Below, one piece after another: positions 1-10,700 of a DNA stretch of 64,000 nt. The notes beneath the pieces are model-generated. The model had not been told where the DNA came from. It did not search any database and was given only the letters and a program-made list of their open reading frames with translations. Numbering within the stretch: position 1 is the first letter of the stretch; every line of letters begins with the position of its first letter. Made by a program: the position numbers and the translations under genes. The stretch comes from Anodontia alba (taxonomy: Eukaryota; Mollusca; Bivalvia; Lucinida; Lucinidae): assembly GCA_964016985.1 (NCBI GenBank), contig OZ024830.1, forward strand, positions 65,242,690 to 65,306,689. The letters run 5' to 3'.

Positions 1-199
1 GGTCCATCAGAACACAGTTTTGGATCTTACACGGTTCAAAGACGGATCCCAAAAATGTATAGATTATATAGAAAAATGACCATAAATGGTCATTTTTCTA
101 CATAATCTTTACATTTTTGTTTAGCTATAACACGGTTGTTTAACTAATACGGTTTATGCTTTGGACCCCAACAATAGTGTTATAAAGAGGTTGTGGTTT
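1..199 (-). mobile_element. MITE family F copy
   Basis: Palindromic element: the centre AAAAATGACCATAAATGGTC is a hairpin with AT-rich arms (TATAGATTATATAGAAAAATG and its inverse). The right end reads AGTGTTATAAAGAGGTTG, the inverse of the left end of the copy at 37204. Left end is cut by the window edge. Other copies: 37204-37408, 38995-39190, 44435-44570. Confidence 0.75.
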
Positions 200-483
200 A
201 CCTGTTAATGTGTCTAAAAACCTGTTGGATGAGTGGCAAACAGTGCAGACCCTGATCAAATGCCACATTCTGCAGTGTCAGATTGGTCTTCATTGCTCGC
301 TCAGGCCTGTCTACTGTGTCTATCTACACCGGCAATTATAATCTGTTTCATCGCTGAAACTGGTGTTCAGGTAAAAATCTTCACGATGATGGGCCGATAA
401 TAAAACTAGAGCTGGTGTTTGTAAAACACTATGCCCCCAACTGCCTGACTCTAACACTGCTTGACTACTACACTGCTTGCCCA
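200..483. repeat. Family A MITE fragment and flank
   Basis: Bases 208-310 hold half of a family A element (TGTCTAAAAACCTG then GGCAAACAGTGCAGACCCTG). Bases 326-375 hold a short imperfect palindrome (ACACCGGCAATT ... AACTGGTGTT) that recurs inverted at 7285-7325. No gene seen. Confidence 0.5.
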
Positions 484-1375
484 TGATGGTAACAACAGTA
501 CAAATATATGAGATTTCAATGTTATTTTATCAAAGGGAAATAACTCTAAAATAGGAGATAATTGGGATAAGAAAAAAATACGGGTCACCTATTTTTTCAT
601 GAGGAATCAAAATATGAAATTTCAAAACATTAGCATACATGGTTCTAAACTTATGCTATACACAATAAAGCAACGACATTAAATGGCCAGAAATTACGAA
701 GGGTCATAACTCCAACATTTCATTTAATTGGTTCAAAATTTAATCAAGTGATCTCCTCCTCAATCCCAATCAGTATACCAAATATCATGGCTCTGGCTTA
801 AATACTTTTTGAGATATCTTGCTGACAAGGTCAAAATGCCTAGAACTACAAAGGGCCATAACTATGTCAATTTTTCATGGAATTCCCTAAAAAACAAATC
901 AGATAATCTCCACATCATCCCCAATCAGCTAATATTTCAAGACCCTAGCTTAAGTACTTTTCGAGACATCTTGCTGACAAGGTCAAAATGCGCAGAACTG
1001 CAAAGGGCCGTAACTTTATCAATACCTTCACGGAATTCTCTCAAAATATAATCAGGTAATTTACACATCATTCCCACTCACTATATCGAACTTCAAGAAC
1101 CCAGCTTAAATACTTTTCAAAATATCTTGCCTACAAGATTTAATTCTGATTTTTTCAAAGGGGCATAACTCTAAACAAACATGCTAGACAAGAAAAAAAA
1201 TAAGGATCAGCTATTTTTTCATTGGGAACCCAAATATTAAATTTCAAAACCCTAGCATGCAGTGTTCCTAAGATATGGCATGTACAAAAAAGCTTGATGA
1301 ACGGACAAACAGACGGATGGACAAATGAAGGCAAAATAATATGCCCCATCAATTTCATTCGAAACTGGGGGCATA
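484..1375 (+). repeat. Diverged 151-bp tandem units with an element end module
   Basis: Units starting GCTGACAAGGTCAAAATGC recur at 822 and 973, 151 bases apart, related to the 155-bp satellite that follows. Bases 540-680 and 1160-1375 hold two copies of an end module: CTATTTTTTCATGRGGAA, then a stretch ending in a GGAC/GGAT-rich tract and GGGGGCATAAT. The same module closes the array at 6831-7115. Confidence 0.7.
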
Positions 1376-2207
1376 ATCAGGTCATCTACTCATCGCTACC
1401 AATCTATTCATCAAGTTTCAAGGCTCCAGCTTCAACAGTTTTTTAGATATTTTGCTGACAAGGGAAACATGCCCAAATTTACAAAGGGCCATTACTTACG
1501 AAATATTTTTCAGAATTTATAAAAAAGTTAATCAGGTCATCTACTCATCATTACCAATCAATTCACCAAGTTTCAAGTCTCTAGCTCTAACAGTTTTTGA
1601 GATACTTGCTGACAAGATAAAAATGCCCAAGATAACAAAGGGCCATAACTCATGAAGTATTTTTCAAAATGTATTCAAAAGTTAATCAGGTTGTCTACTC
1701 ATCATTACAAATCCATTCACCATATTTCATGGCTCTAGCTCTAACAGTGTTTGAGATATTTTGCTGACAAGGTAAAAATGCCCAAAATCACAAAGGGCCA
1801 TAACTCAAGAAGTATTTTTCAAAACTTCTTCAAAAGTTAATCAGCTTGTCTACTCATCACTACCAGTCTATTCATCAAGTTTCAAGGCTCTAGCGCCAAC
1901 GGTTTTTGAGATATTTTGCTGACAAGGTAAAAATGTCCCAAATTACAAAGGGCCATAACTCATGAAGTATTTTTCAGAATTTCTTCAAAAGTTAATCAGG
2001 TCATCTACTCATCACTACAAATCCATTTACTAAGTTTCAAGGCTCTAGCTCTAACAGTTTTTGAGATATTTTGCTGACAAGGTAAAAAAAGCCCAAAATT
2101 ACAAAGGGCCATAATTCAAGAAGTATTTTTCAAAATTTCTTCAAAAGTTAATCAGGTTGTCTACTCATCACTACCAGTCTATTCATCAAGTTTCAAGGCT
2201 CTAGTTC
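1376..2207 (+). repeat. 155-bp satellite, block 1
   Basis: GCTGACAAGGTAAAAATG recurs at 1763, 1918 and 2073, a period of 155 bases. Each unit contains AAGGGCCATAACTCA, AAAAGTTAATCAGGT and TTTCAAGGCTCTAGCTC. Short open frames here are chance products of the array. The block stops inside a unit at a transposon insertion. Confidence 0.9.
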
Positions 2208-3636
2208 CAGGGTTCGCGTTACCGATCGCCATTGTCGCCATTTGCGCAGAAAAATAAAATTTGGCACAAAAAATCATAAATTGGCGAAAACAAGTGGCGA
2301 AAAAAATATCACCTTGATTACCCGCTACTGAGTCATATAATTGTCGCGTGTGTCTATCGCACCTTCCTTGATTGTATAATTCGCCAATTAGCGACTCAAT
2401 TATCAATCAGAAAACGGTAGCTAATCAAATTAACCTGAATTTGATGAAAGCGATATAAGGTCACGTGCCGTGATGCGCAGTTTGACAATAGCACCACCCA
2501 CTTTCCACGCCTTTCGTCCTAAATATTCATGACGCTCTGCCGAAACTACCAATCAGGAATTAGTCAGAGTCGCATCGCCTACGTCACGGAAATTTACCCA
2601 GAATGTAATCATGTGGAACCCTATGTCAAACACAAAGATGGAAAACAAATTGATTACACGAGAAATAATTATTGTCATTAATCGGTTCGGCTTATTAAAG
2701 CGGTAAGTACACTTTGACAGTGCCGACTTTAATTAAGCATGTTTCGGTACCTTCTTATGAGCCTTAATTTTATTTGGCGATCAACGAACATCGTCCCGAA
2801 AAAAAACACACAAAAAAACACGAATAATGCCTCGGAGACGGACACATTAATCTCCCATGGTCCGGATCGCGCATTCGATCCCCACAGATTGTAGCGATTT
2901 ATTATGAAACACATAAATTTGCTACGGTCATTCGCTACTTCCACTGCTTCAAGACTGGCAGTTACAAGTTTCTTGCGGAAGGGTGTTCAATGTACTGGTC
3001 AACCGCTTATTGTATAAGCATGCCCCCTCTTTTTTATTGGCACGATTCATAAAAAATGCTGTTCCCCATTCCATTTCGCATAGACCAGACTCGTAAAGCA
3101 ATTGCAGTAAACTCCCTTTTAAGTCAGTTGCAGTTAGCTCCCTTAAAACAGTAAAACCTGCTGTGTTAGAAACTTACCCCGCATTTATCAGGGTACAAAT
3201 GAATATTGTTAGGTTATTCTCTTACAGTATAATACATTAATAACATTATATTTATTGGCTTATACAGCACTTTTCAGAACTTTCGTTTCCATGTAAAGTG
3301 TTCCATTTTTGTGTCCAACATTCGATATGCAAAACAAAGACTTATTATTAATTCATGACATTGTAATTAATTAATTACAGCAAAAGTTTTAAAAATCAGT
3401 GCAAGAATTACTTTCAAGTCCCCCACACATTTCACATTATACTGACTCTTGAATCTATTGCTGCAATTAAAGGAATCAGTAAATGAACACCTTTTTTTCT
3501 GACAAGATAATTCTTTGGCGAAAAATGGCCAAAATTTGGCTCAAAATCTGGCTCAAAGTTAAAGAAAATGGCACAAAAAAAAATCAAATTGGCGAAAATG
3601 GTGGCGAAAGAAAAAGAAATCCTAGTGCGAACCCTG
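2208..3636. mobile_element. hAT-like DNA transposon remnant inside the satellite
   Basis: The 1429-base insert begins CAGGGTTCGC and ends GCGAACCCTG (10-base inverted ends). It is flanked by AGTTC at 2203-2207 and 3637-3641, a 5-base target duplication (6 if the next C is counted). Removing it restores CTCTAGTTCCAACGG, matching neighbouring satellite units. Near the ends are GGCGAAAA/TTGGC-rich subterminal repeats. No transposase frame is recognisable. Ends fit hAT-like elements; the short duplication makes the superfamily uncertain. Confidence 0.7.
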
Positions 3637-4296
3637 AGTTCCAACGGTTTTTGAGATATTTTGCTGACAAGGTAAAATTGCCCAAAATTACAAAGGGCCA
3701 TAATTCATGAAGTATTTTTTAGAATTTCTTCAAAAGTTAATCAGGTCATCTACTCATCACTACAAATCTATTTACTAAGTTTCAAGTCTCTAGCTCTAAC
3801 AGTTTTGGAGATATTTTGCTGACAAGATAAAAATGCCCAAAATAACAAAGGGCCATAACTCAATAAGTATTTTTCAAAATTTCTTCAAAAGTTAATCAGG
3901 TTGTCTACTCATCATTACAAATCCATTCACCATATTTCATGGCTCTAGCTCTAACAGCTTTTGAGGTATTTTGCTGACAAGGTAAAAATGCCCAAAATCA
4001 CAAAGGGCCATAACTCAAGAAGTATTTTTCAAAACTTCTTCAAAAGTTAATCAGGTTGTCTACTCATCACTACCAGTCTATTCATCAAGTTTCAAGGCTC
4101 TAGCTCCAACGGTTTTTGAGATATTTTGCTGACAAGGTAAAAATGTCCCAAATTACAATGGGGCATAACTCATGAAGTATTTTTCAGAATTTCTTCAAAT
4201 GTTAATCAGGTCATCTACTCATCACTACAAATCCATTTACTAAGTTTCAAGGCTCTAGCTCTAACATTTTTTTAGATATTTTGCTGACAAGGTAAA
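3637..4296 (+). repeat. 155-bp satellite, block 2
   Basis: Continuation of block 1 after the transposon, in the same orientation and register, with units AGATATTTTGCTGACAAGG at about 155-base spacing. It stops in mid-unit at GGTAAA, where the next element is inserted. Confidence 0.9.
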
Positions 4297-6526
4297 CAAG
4301 AGGGCCATGATGGCCCTGTAACGCTCACCTGAGCAACATAGCACTTTGAGAGCCTGATCTAGAACTGATCAAGGCAAACATTCTGATCAAAGTTCAAAAT
4401 GATTATAACAAAGTTTTCTGCTGATTTGGCCCGGTGACCTAGTTTTTGATACCAAGCGACCCAGTTTCGAACTTGACCTAGAACTCATCAAGACAAACAT
4501 TTTGTGCAAGATTCATGATGATTGCTTGAAAAATGTGACCGCTAGAGTGATAACAAGATTTTACGCTTATTTGGCCAGGTGACCTAGTTTTTGACCCAAG
4601 GTGTTCCAGTTTCGAACTTGACCTAGAAATCATCAAGACAAACATTTTGAGCCAGATTCATGATGATTGTTTAAAAAATGTGACTGCTAGAGTGTTAACA
4701 AGGTTTTCTGCTGATTTGGCCCGGTGACCTAGTTTTTGACCCCAAGTGACCCAGTTTCAAACATATCCTAGAACTCATCAAGACAAACATTTTGAGCCAG
4801 ATTCATGATAATTGCTTCAAAAATGTGACCGCTAGAGTGTTAACAAGGTTTTCTGCAGGTTTGGCCTGGTGACCTAGTTTTTGATACCACGTGACCCAGT
4901 TTCGAACCTGACCTAGATATCATCAAGACAAACATTTTGAGCAAGATTCATGATTATTGCTTCAAAAATGTGACCGCTAGAGTGTTAACAAGGTTTTCTG
5001 CTGATTTGGCCCGGTGACCTAGTTTTTGACTCCAAGTGACCCAGTTTCGACCTCGACCTATAAATCATCAAGACAAACATTTTGAGCAAGATTCATGATG
5101 ATTGCTTCAAAAATGTGACTGCTAGAGTGTTAAAAAGGTTTTCTGCTGATCTGGCCAGGTGACCTAGTTTTTGACCCCAAGTGACCCAGTTTCGAACTTG
5201 ACCTAGAAATCATCAAGACAAACATATTGAGCAAGATTCATGATGATTGCATAAAAAATGTGACCGCTAGAGTGTTAACAAGGTTTTCTACTGATCTGGC
5301 CCAGTGACCTAGTTTTTGACCCCAAGTGACCCAGTTTCGAACTTGACCTAGAAATCATCAAGACAAACATATTGAGCAAGATTCATGATGATTGCTTCAA
5401 AAATGTGACTGCTAGAGTGTTAACAAGGTTTTCTGCTGATCTGGCTAGGTGACCTAGTTTTTGACCCCAGGTGACCCAGTTTCAGATTTGACCTAGAAAT
5501 CATCAAGACAAATATATTGAGCAAGATTCATGATGATTGCTTCAAAAATGTGACCGCTAGAGTGTTAACAAGGTTTTCTGCTGATCTGGCCGGTGACCTA
5601 GTTTTTGACCCCAAGTGACCCAGTTTCGAACTTGACTAGAAATCATCAAGACAAACATATTGAGCAAGATTTATGATGATTGCTTCAAAAATGTGACTGC
5701 TAGAGTGTTAACAAGGTTTTCTGCTGATCTGGCCAGGTGACGTAGTTTTTGACCCCAGGTGACCCAGTTTCGAACTTGACCTAGAATTCATCAAGACAAA
5801 CATAATGAGCAAGATTCATGATGATTGCTTCAAAAATGTGACCGCTAGAATGTTAACAAGGTTTTCTGCTTGTCTGGCCCAGTGACCTAGTTTTTGACCT
5901 CAAGTGACCCAGTTTCGAACTTGACCTAGAAATCATCAAGACAAACATATTTAGCAAGATTCATGATGATTGCTTCAAAAATGTGACTGCTAGAGTGTTA
6001 ACAAGGTTTTCTGCTGATCTGGCCAGGTGACCTAGTTTTTGACCCCAGGTGACCCAGTTTCGAACTTGACCGAGAAATCATCAAGACAAATATATTGAGC
6101 AAGATTTATGATGATTGCTTCAAAAATGTGACCGCTAGAGTGTTAACAAGGTTTTCTGCTGATCTATCCCGGTGACCTAGTTTTTGACCCCAAGTGACCC
6201 AGTTTCGAACTTGACCTAGATTTAATAGAGGCAAACATTTTGAGCAAGTTTCATCAATATTGGGTCAAAATTATGACCTGTAGAGTGTTAACAAGTTTTT
6301 CCTTTGATTTGACCTGGTGACCTAGTTTTTGACCCCAAGTAACCCAGTATCGAACTTGACCTAGATTTCATAGAGGCAAACATTCTGACCAAGTTTCATC
6401 AAGATTGGGTCAAAACTGTGACCTCTAGAGTGTTAACAAACTAATTGTTGACGACGGACGACGACGGACGACGGACATAGGGTGATGACAATAGCTCACC
6501 CTGAGCTTATGCTCAGGTGAGCTAAA
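4297..6526 (+). mobile_element. Tandem-repeat-bearing element (pearl/Helitron-like candidate)
   Basis: Begins CAAGAGGGCCATGATGGCCC then CGCTCACCTGAGC. Ends in a GACGACGGACG-rich tract, the hairpin CTGAGC-TTAT-GCTCAG and GTGAGCTAA. Between lie about fourteen units of 145 bases marked by GTGACCTAG (4433, 4578, 4723, 4868 and on). Removing the insert joins GGTAAA to AATGCCC, the intact satellite sequence, so there is no target duplication longer than about 3 A. A hairpin just before a CTAA end and no duplication fit Helitron-like ends; bivalve pearl elements have this build. The Helitron link is inference. Confidence 0.7.
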
Positions 6527-6830
6527 AATGCCCAAAATTACAATGGGCCATAACTCAAGAAGTATTTTTCAAAATTTCTTCAAAAGTTAATCAGGTTGTC
6601 TACTCATCACTACCAGTCGTTTCATCCAGTTTCAAGGCTCCAGTTCCAACGGTTTTTGAGATATTTTGCTGACAAGGTAAAAATGCCCAAAATTACAAAG
6701 GGCCATAACTCAAGAAGTATTTTTCAAAATTTCTTCAAAAGTTAATCAGGTTGTCTACTCATCACTACCAGTCTATTCACAAGTTTCAAGGCTCTAGCTT
6801 CAATAGTTTTTTAGATATTTTGCTGACAAG
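6527..6830 (+). repeat. 155-bp satellite, block 3
   Basis: Two further units in register with block 2 (AATGCCCAAAATTACAA, then GCTGACAAGGTAAAAATGCC near 6668). It leads into the terminal module. Confidence 0.85.
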
Positions 6831-7115
6831 ATTGCATCCATATTTTTTCAAAGGGCCATAACTCTGAAAAGGGGCATAATCCTGTCAAGAAAAAAAACAC
6901 ATGTCAGCTATTTTTTCATGAGGAATCCATATAAGAAATTTCAAAACAGTAGCATTCACAGTTCTAAAGTTATGCTATGCATCAAAAAGCGTGACAAACA
7001 GACGGACGGATGGATGGAAGGATGGAAGGATGGGTGGACGGACAGAAGGACGGACGGACGAACAACCCAGAAGCAATATGTCCATCCAACTTCTTTGAAG
7101 TTGGGGGCATAATAA
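6831..7115 (+). repeat. Terminal module of the satellite-bearing element
   Basis: CTATTTTTTCATGAGGAA, then a GGAC/GGAT/GAAG tract (about 6997-7065), then TCCAACTTC-TTT-GAAGTTGGG, a perfect stem, and GGCATAATAAATC. The hairpin after a GGAC-rich tract parallels the ends at 6521, 12385 and 28060. Confidence 0.7.
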
Positions 7116-7611
7116 ATCAAAACACTTTGTTTCTTGTTGGATTTGCTCCTAAAATGTATTTTTTTTATTCTCAAATTTTCAGACTATTGTGGAGAAGGCA
7201 ATTTCTACTGAGGTTATCATTATCAGGCAACACTCAGTTACGTATCTCAAATTCCCTAAGTCCAGGACTCGTTTTATTTACCGTAACACCAGTTTCAGCC
7301 ACAAAATAGAAATTGCCGGTGTTACAGTTAAGTACTGTGTTATATGTTCTATTCATTATATATGCACTCATCACCAAGTGAGCCAATTCTAACGAGTACC
7401 CACAGTCTATATTTTAATATGTAAAACAAATTAATAAAATGTATGCATCAGTCATTCAGTACAATCCACCACTCCCACCCCTCACCACACACACACCATC
7501 CGGAAACAGCAGAAAGACAATGACTTTTCATCCAGCTATACAATTAACTACATTTATTAACATCTAAATCAAACATGATGAAACAACAATAAGGACTCAA
7601 CTGCAGAGGCA
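7116..7611 (-). other. 3' flank and probable 3' UTR of the unidentified minus-strand gene
   Basis: AATAAA lies on the minus strand at 7558-7553, 54 bases after the TGA at 7614-7612. A short palindrome (AACACCAGTTTC ... GCCGGTGTT) sits at 7285-7325. An open frame at 7189-7392 (+) matches nothing I recognise and is not called. Confidence 0.5.
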
Positions 7612-7702
7612 TCAGCAGTCTAAAGCAGATTCCAGTCTCCAGCCCGACCCTGTAACTATCTTGTACTTGAGGTATGCAATCAAGCTGTTCTCGGTAAATG
7701 AA
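7612..7702 (-). CDS. Terminal exon of the unidentified gene
   Basis: Acceptor GGTTAG at 7704-7703. After one base completing a split codon the frame reads SFTENSLIAYLKYKIVTGSG and nine more residues to TGA at 7614-7612. Only one frame stays open this far. An alternative frame from the same acceptor ends after HLPRTA. Confidence 0.5.
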
Positions 7703-10700
7703 CTAACCACCAAACATGCAGTCTGCCTGTTTTACTGCAGTGTGGCCAACAAAAATAACTTGTTTTTTTTTCTGCTTCCAAAGATTTTGTTTTGTCTGAA
7801 ATAACCACAATGTTAATTTTTAAAGCAAACTGGAATATACCTGTAATAACATAATTATTATTAAACCTTGCCATGCTGCATGAACAAATTAAGATGCTAG
7901 TCCACGCCCACTTCTAATTTTCAGCCAGTTAGAGTACTTGGTTCCAAGCTGCTGATACAAGTTCACATCTTTAATAACAAACAATGCAGAGCCAGTTCAG
8001 TTGGCTTCTCAGAAGCCAACTGATCTAGATCTACACTGTTTGCAAAGGCAGGGCATATATGGGTTCAATAGGACCAGGATTAAGAATTGTTGAGGTAATG
8101 GCTAGTAAAAATTGTTAACATCAGTTAATGTGACCCAGCCAACAATGACAGTCTAACTGCCTGTTTTTGACAGAATTGTCATAACTGACCGGAATGCTTA
8201 TGACAAGAAACCCCCGTCTTTCTATGTTCTCTGATTAGTTTCCAGGTCAACGAAACTGCCCAACTGTGATCATCAAACTCAAATTTAAAAGTGCAAACTA
8301 CTCAATAAAGAAAATATTTTTTATGTCTTCTGCTACAAGTTTGAATGACCCTTTATGGATTCAAACTTAAAAATATGTGTACTATCATCAGCCGTGTCCA
8401 ATAGAAGTAATGTTCAAACCAACAAAATAACTGAGTTCTTGTTGAACACAGTTCATGTTGTGCCATCTCAAAGCGAAATGGAGAAAAAGAACAAAGAAAT
8501 AGTAGAGGAGAGAAAAGAGAGAAAAAATGGATGAAGGAAAACAACAAGCCCTTACCACCCTACTACCCACTCAAACATACTGTTGCACCAATTAGATTGT
8601 TCAGAATTTCTGTTAAAACTTGTTATAATAAATCAATTTTAAGCTTTACCACTCTCTGAGCTAATTCAGAAGATGACAAATTGTTAATACTTTTTCTTAT
8701 TTTTTCCAGAAAACAGGCTTTGATATTTCATGCCAAATGCCTCCTTTAAGGAGACAATTGGCATGAAATGTTGAAGCCTTTTTTCTGGCAAAAGTTAGAA
8801 AAATATTTCAAAATGTCATCTGCTGTAATGTATACCTAGCATACTAAGCATTACCCAGTGCAGAGGCTGTCCTGACTGAAATCAGAACACTTTCTGCTCA
8901 GGCAAAACTAGAGCAAGTGCCCAGAGGGTCACGCATACCTCCAGCCGGCACCATTTCTTAACCCTTCTCTTGCCGGAAATAAAATGAATCAGGCCCGTAA
9001 GAGGGGGTACCTCTACTTGAGAAGTCATTACCCCCTGAATTTTACCTCGATTTTCATGAAATTTTCACGTATAATTTGCCGATCCTAGGTGGCCATTTTA
9101 CCGGAGAAAGGATGGTCACGTGACTAGAAAGTCACGTGACAGTCATGTGTAAACCGGGAACCGTTTAAGACACTTAAAAAAAAAAAAAATTACAAGAGCC
9201 CAGCGCCTACTGTGTACTATTGCGAATGAAACGAGTGACATACATAGGTTCTACTGTTATTCCTACTTCTTCCTCACTGGAAATGATTCAGGTGTTATGG
9301 GCTTTTTTTCCAGAAAAGCCTGATCAATTTGTTGAAGTGAGTGCTGAAATTAATGGCAGCTTGAAATTTGGTATTCTCGGTCTTTTTTAGTGTGGGTAAA
9401 ATCCAGCACCTGACTATCTAATGAAAAGTGGCGTGTTTGTATGAAAGTAGGTTCACTCCTGTATGAGAACACTTGCTCTGAATGGTTGCATGTGGTATAT
9501 TGTAAGTATGACAGGCTTTTGAGTTGACAGACCCCCCCCCAGCGCGACTATTGTCGCGAAAGGCAAGATAAGGGTTAATTATAAAATATTTTAAAGTTAA
9601 TGACAATGATATAAGGCAAGATATTTTACAATGTCAGTCTCTGAGTGACAATGATCTATTATCCCAAGTACAACTTTCCTGGAGTAAATAGTCTTCAAGA
9701 CATGGAGCAAATTTGCTGGGCCGTAAAATATAGGTCACTGGCCTACACATACTTGAGAAATTAATCTGATCATACTGATGCATTACACCAACTATGATGT
9801 TAATCCATTAAATAATCTAAAAGATACATGTATTAAGCAAAATCACTAGACCATGAAATTTAGGTCATACTGATTTATATTTACTTTGAGGTGAAAGTTT
9901 GGGTCACACTGTGTCATTATATGTAAATATGACATTTATGTATCAAACAGTGGGAGATATAAGACAAAATCACAGGGCTCTGGAAATTCTGAAATCTGAA
10001 TCGGTCCAGCCGATGAAGACGACGTCATAAATGAGCCCATTTCCAAAAAAAAAAAAATATAATATCACCTGTCACGAAAACTAATGACAATTGGCAGTCC
10101 TATAACTCCTTTTAAATAATACACCTCAACTCCGTTATATGATGGAAGTCCGGGTATAACGAGCATGATCAAAGCTGGCGTCATCAATAAATACAGTCAG
10201 GTATGTAAAAAGAAAGAAAGAAAGAAAAAAAAAAGACGATTTCGTTGTTATTTCCACTTCCGCAGGGTTTTCCTAGATAACTATTTATGAACAACTGATT
10301 CCCGTCTTGTATAAGCGCGAAGACGGCGGGAAACAGGAGAGACGGAATGAAACGACTTTCATGGACCTAATTAGATCTAATAAAAAAGGCCTGCGCCACG
10401 GGCGGCTTTGCAGTTTTCAATGTTTCAAGATTTGACCAGACTGCTTAAATTTTAAGCACTGACCAATCTTGTCTAGCGCAAGTGGTGCATTACTTATTTT
10501 TACTGTGAAATCTACCTTGAATTATACTCGTGTGTTACGGCCGTCAACAAAAACAAAAAAATAAATAAATAAAAAAAAAAATAAAAAATATAATAAAATA
10601 AAAGAAAAGAAGCAAACAATAATACCCAGATCAGATGCTGTTGTATGCGACATCTGATCAGGACGTACACGGTTTGGGAATTAATGAATCAAATCTGGGA

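Noticed and set aside
4297..6526. CRISPR-like regular repeats
   Set aside because: Units are contiguous 145-base tandem repeats without unique spacers, in animal DNA.
7189..7392. 67-codon plus frame preceded by a pyrimidine tract and AG
   Set aside because: It overlaps a short palindrome found also near the left end of the array; no donor or homology.
8880..8910. A 21-base microexon between TTCTGATTTCAG and GTAATGC (minus)
   Set aside because: The donor lies in a family E MITE end and the exon is too short to test.
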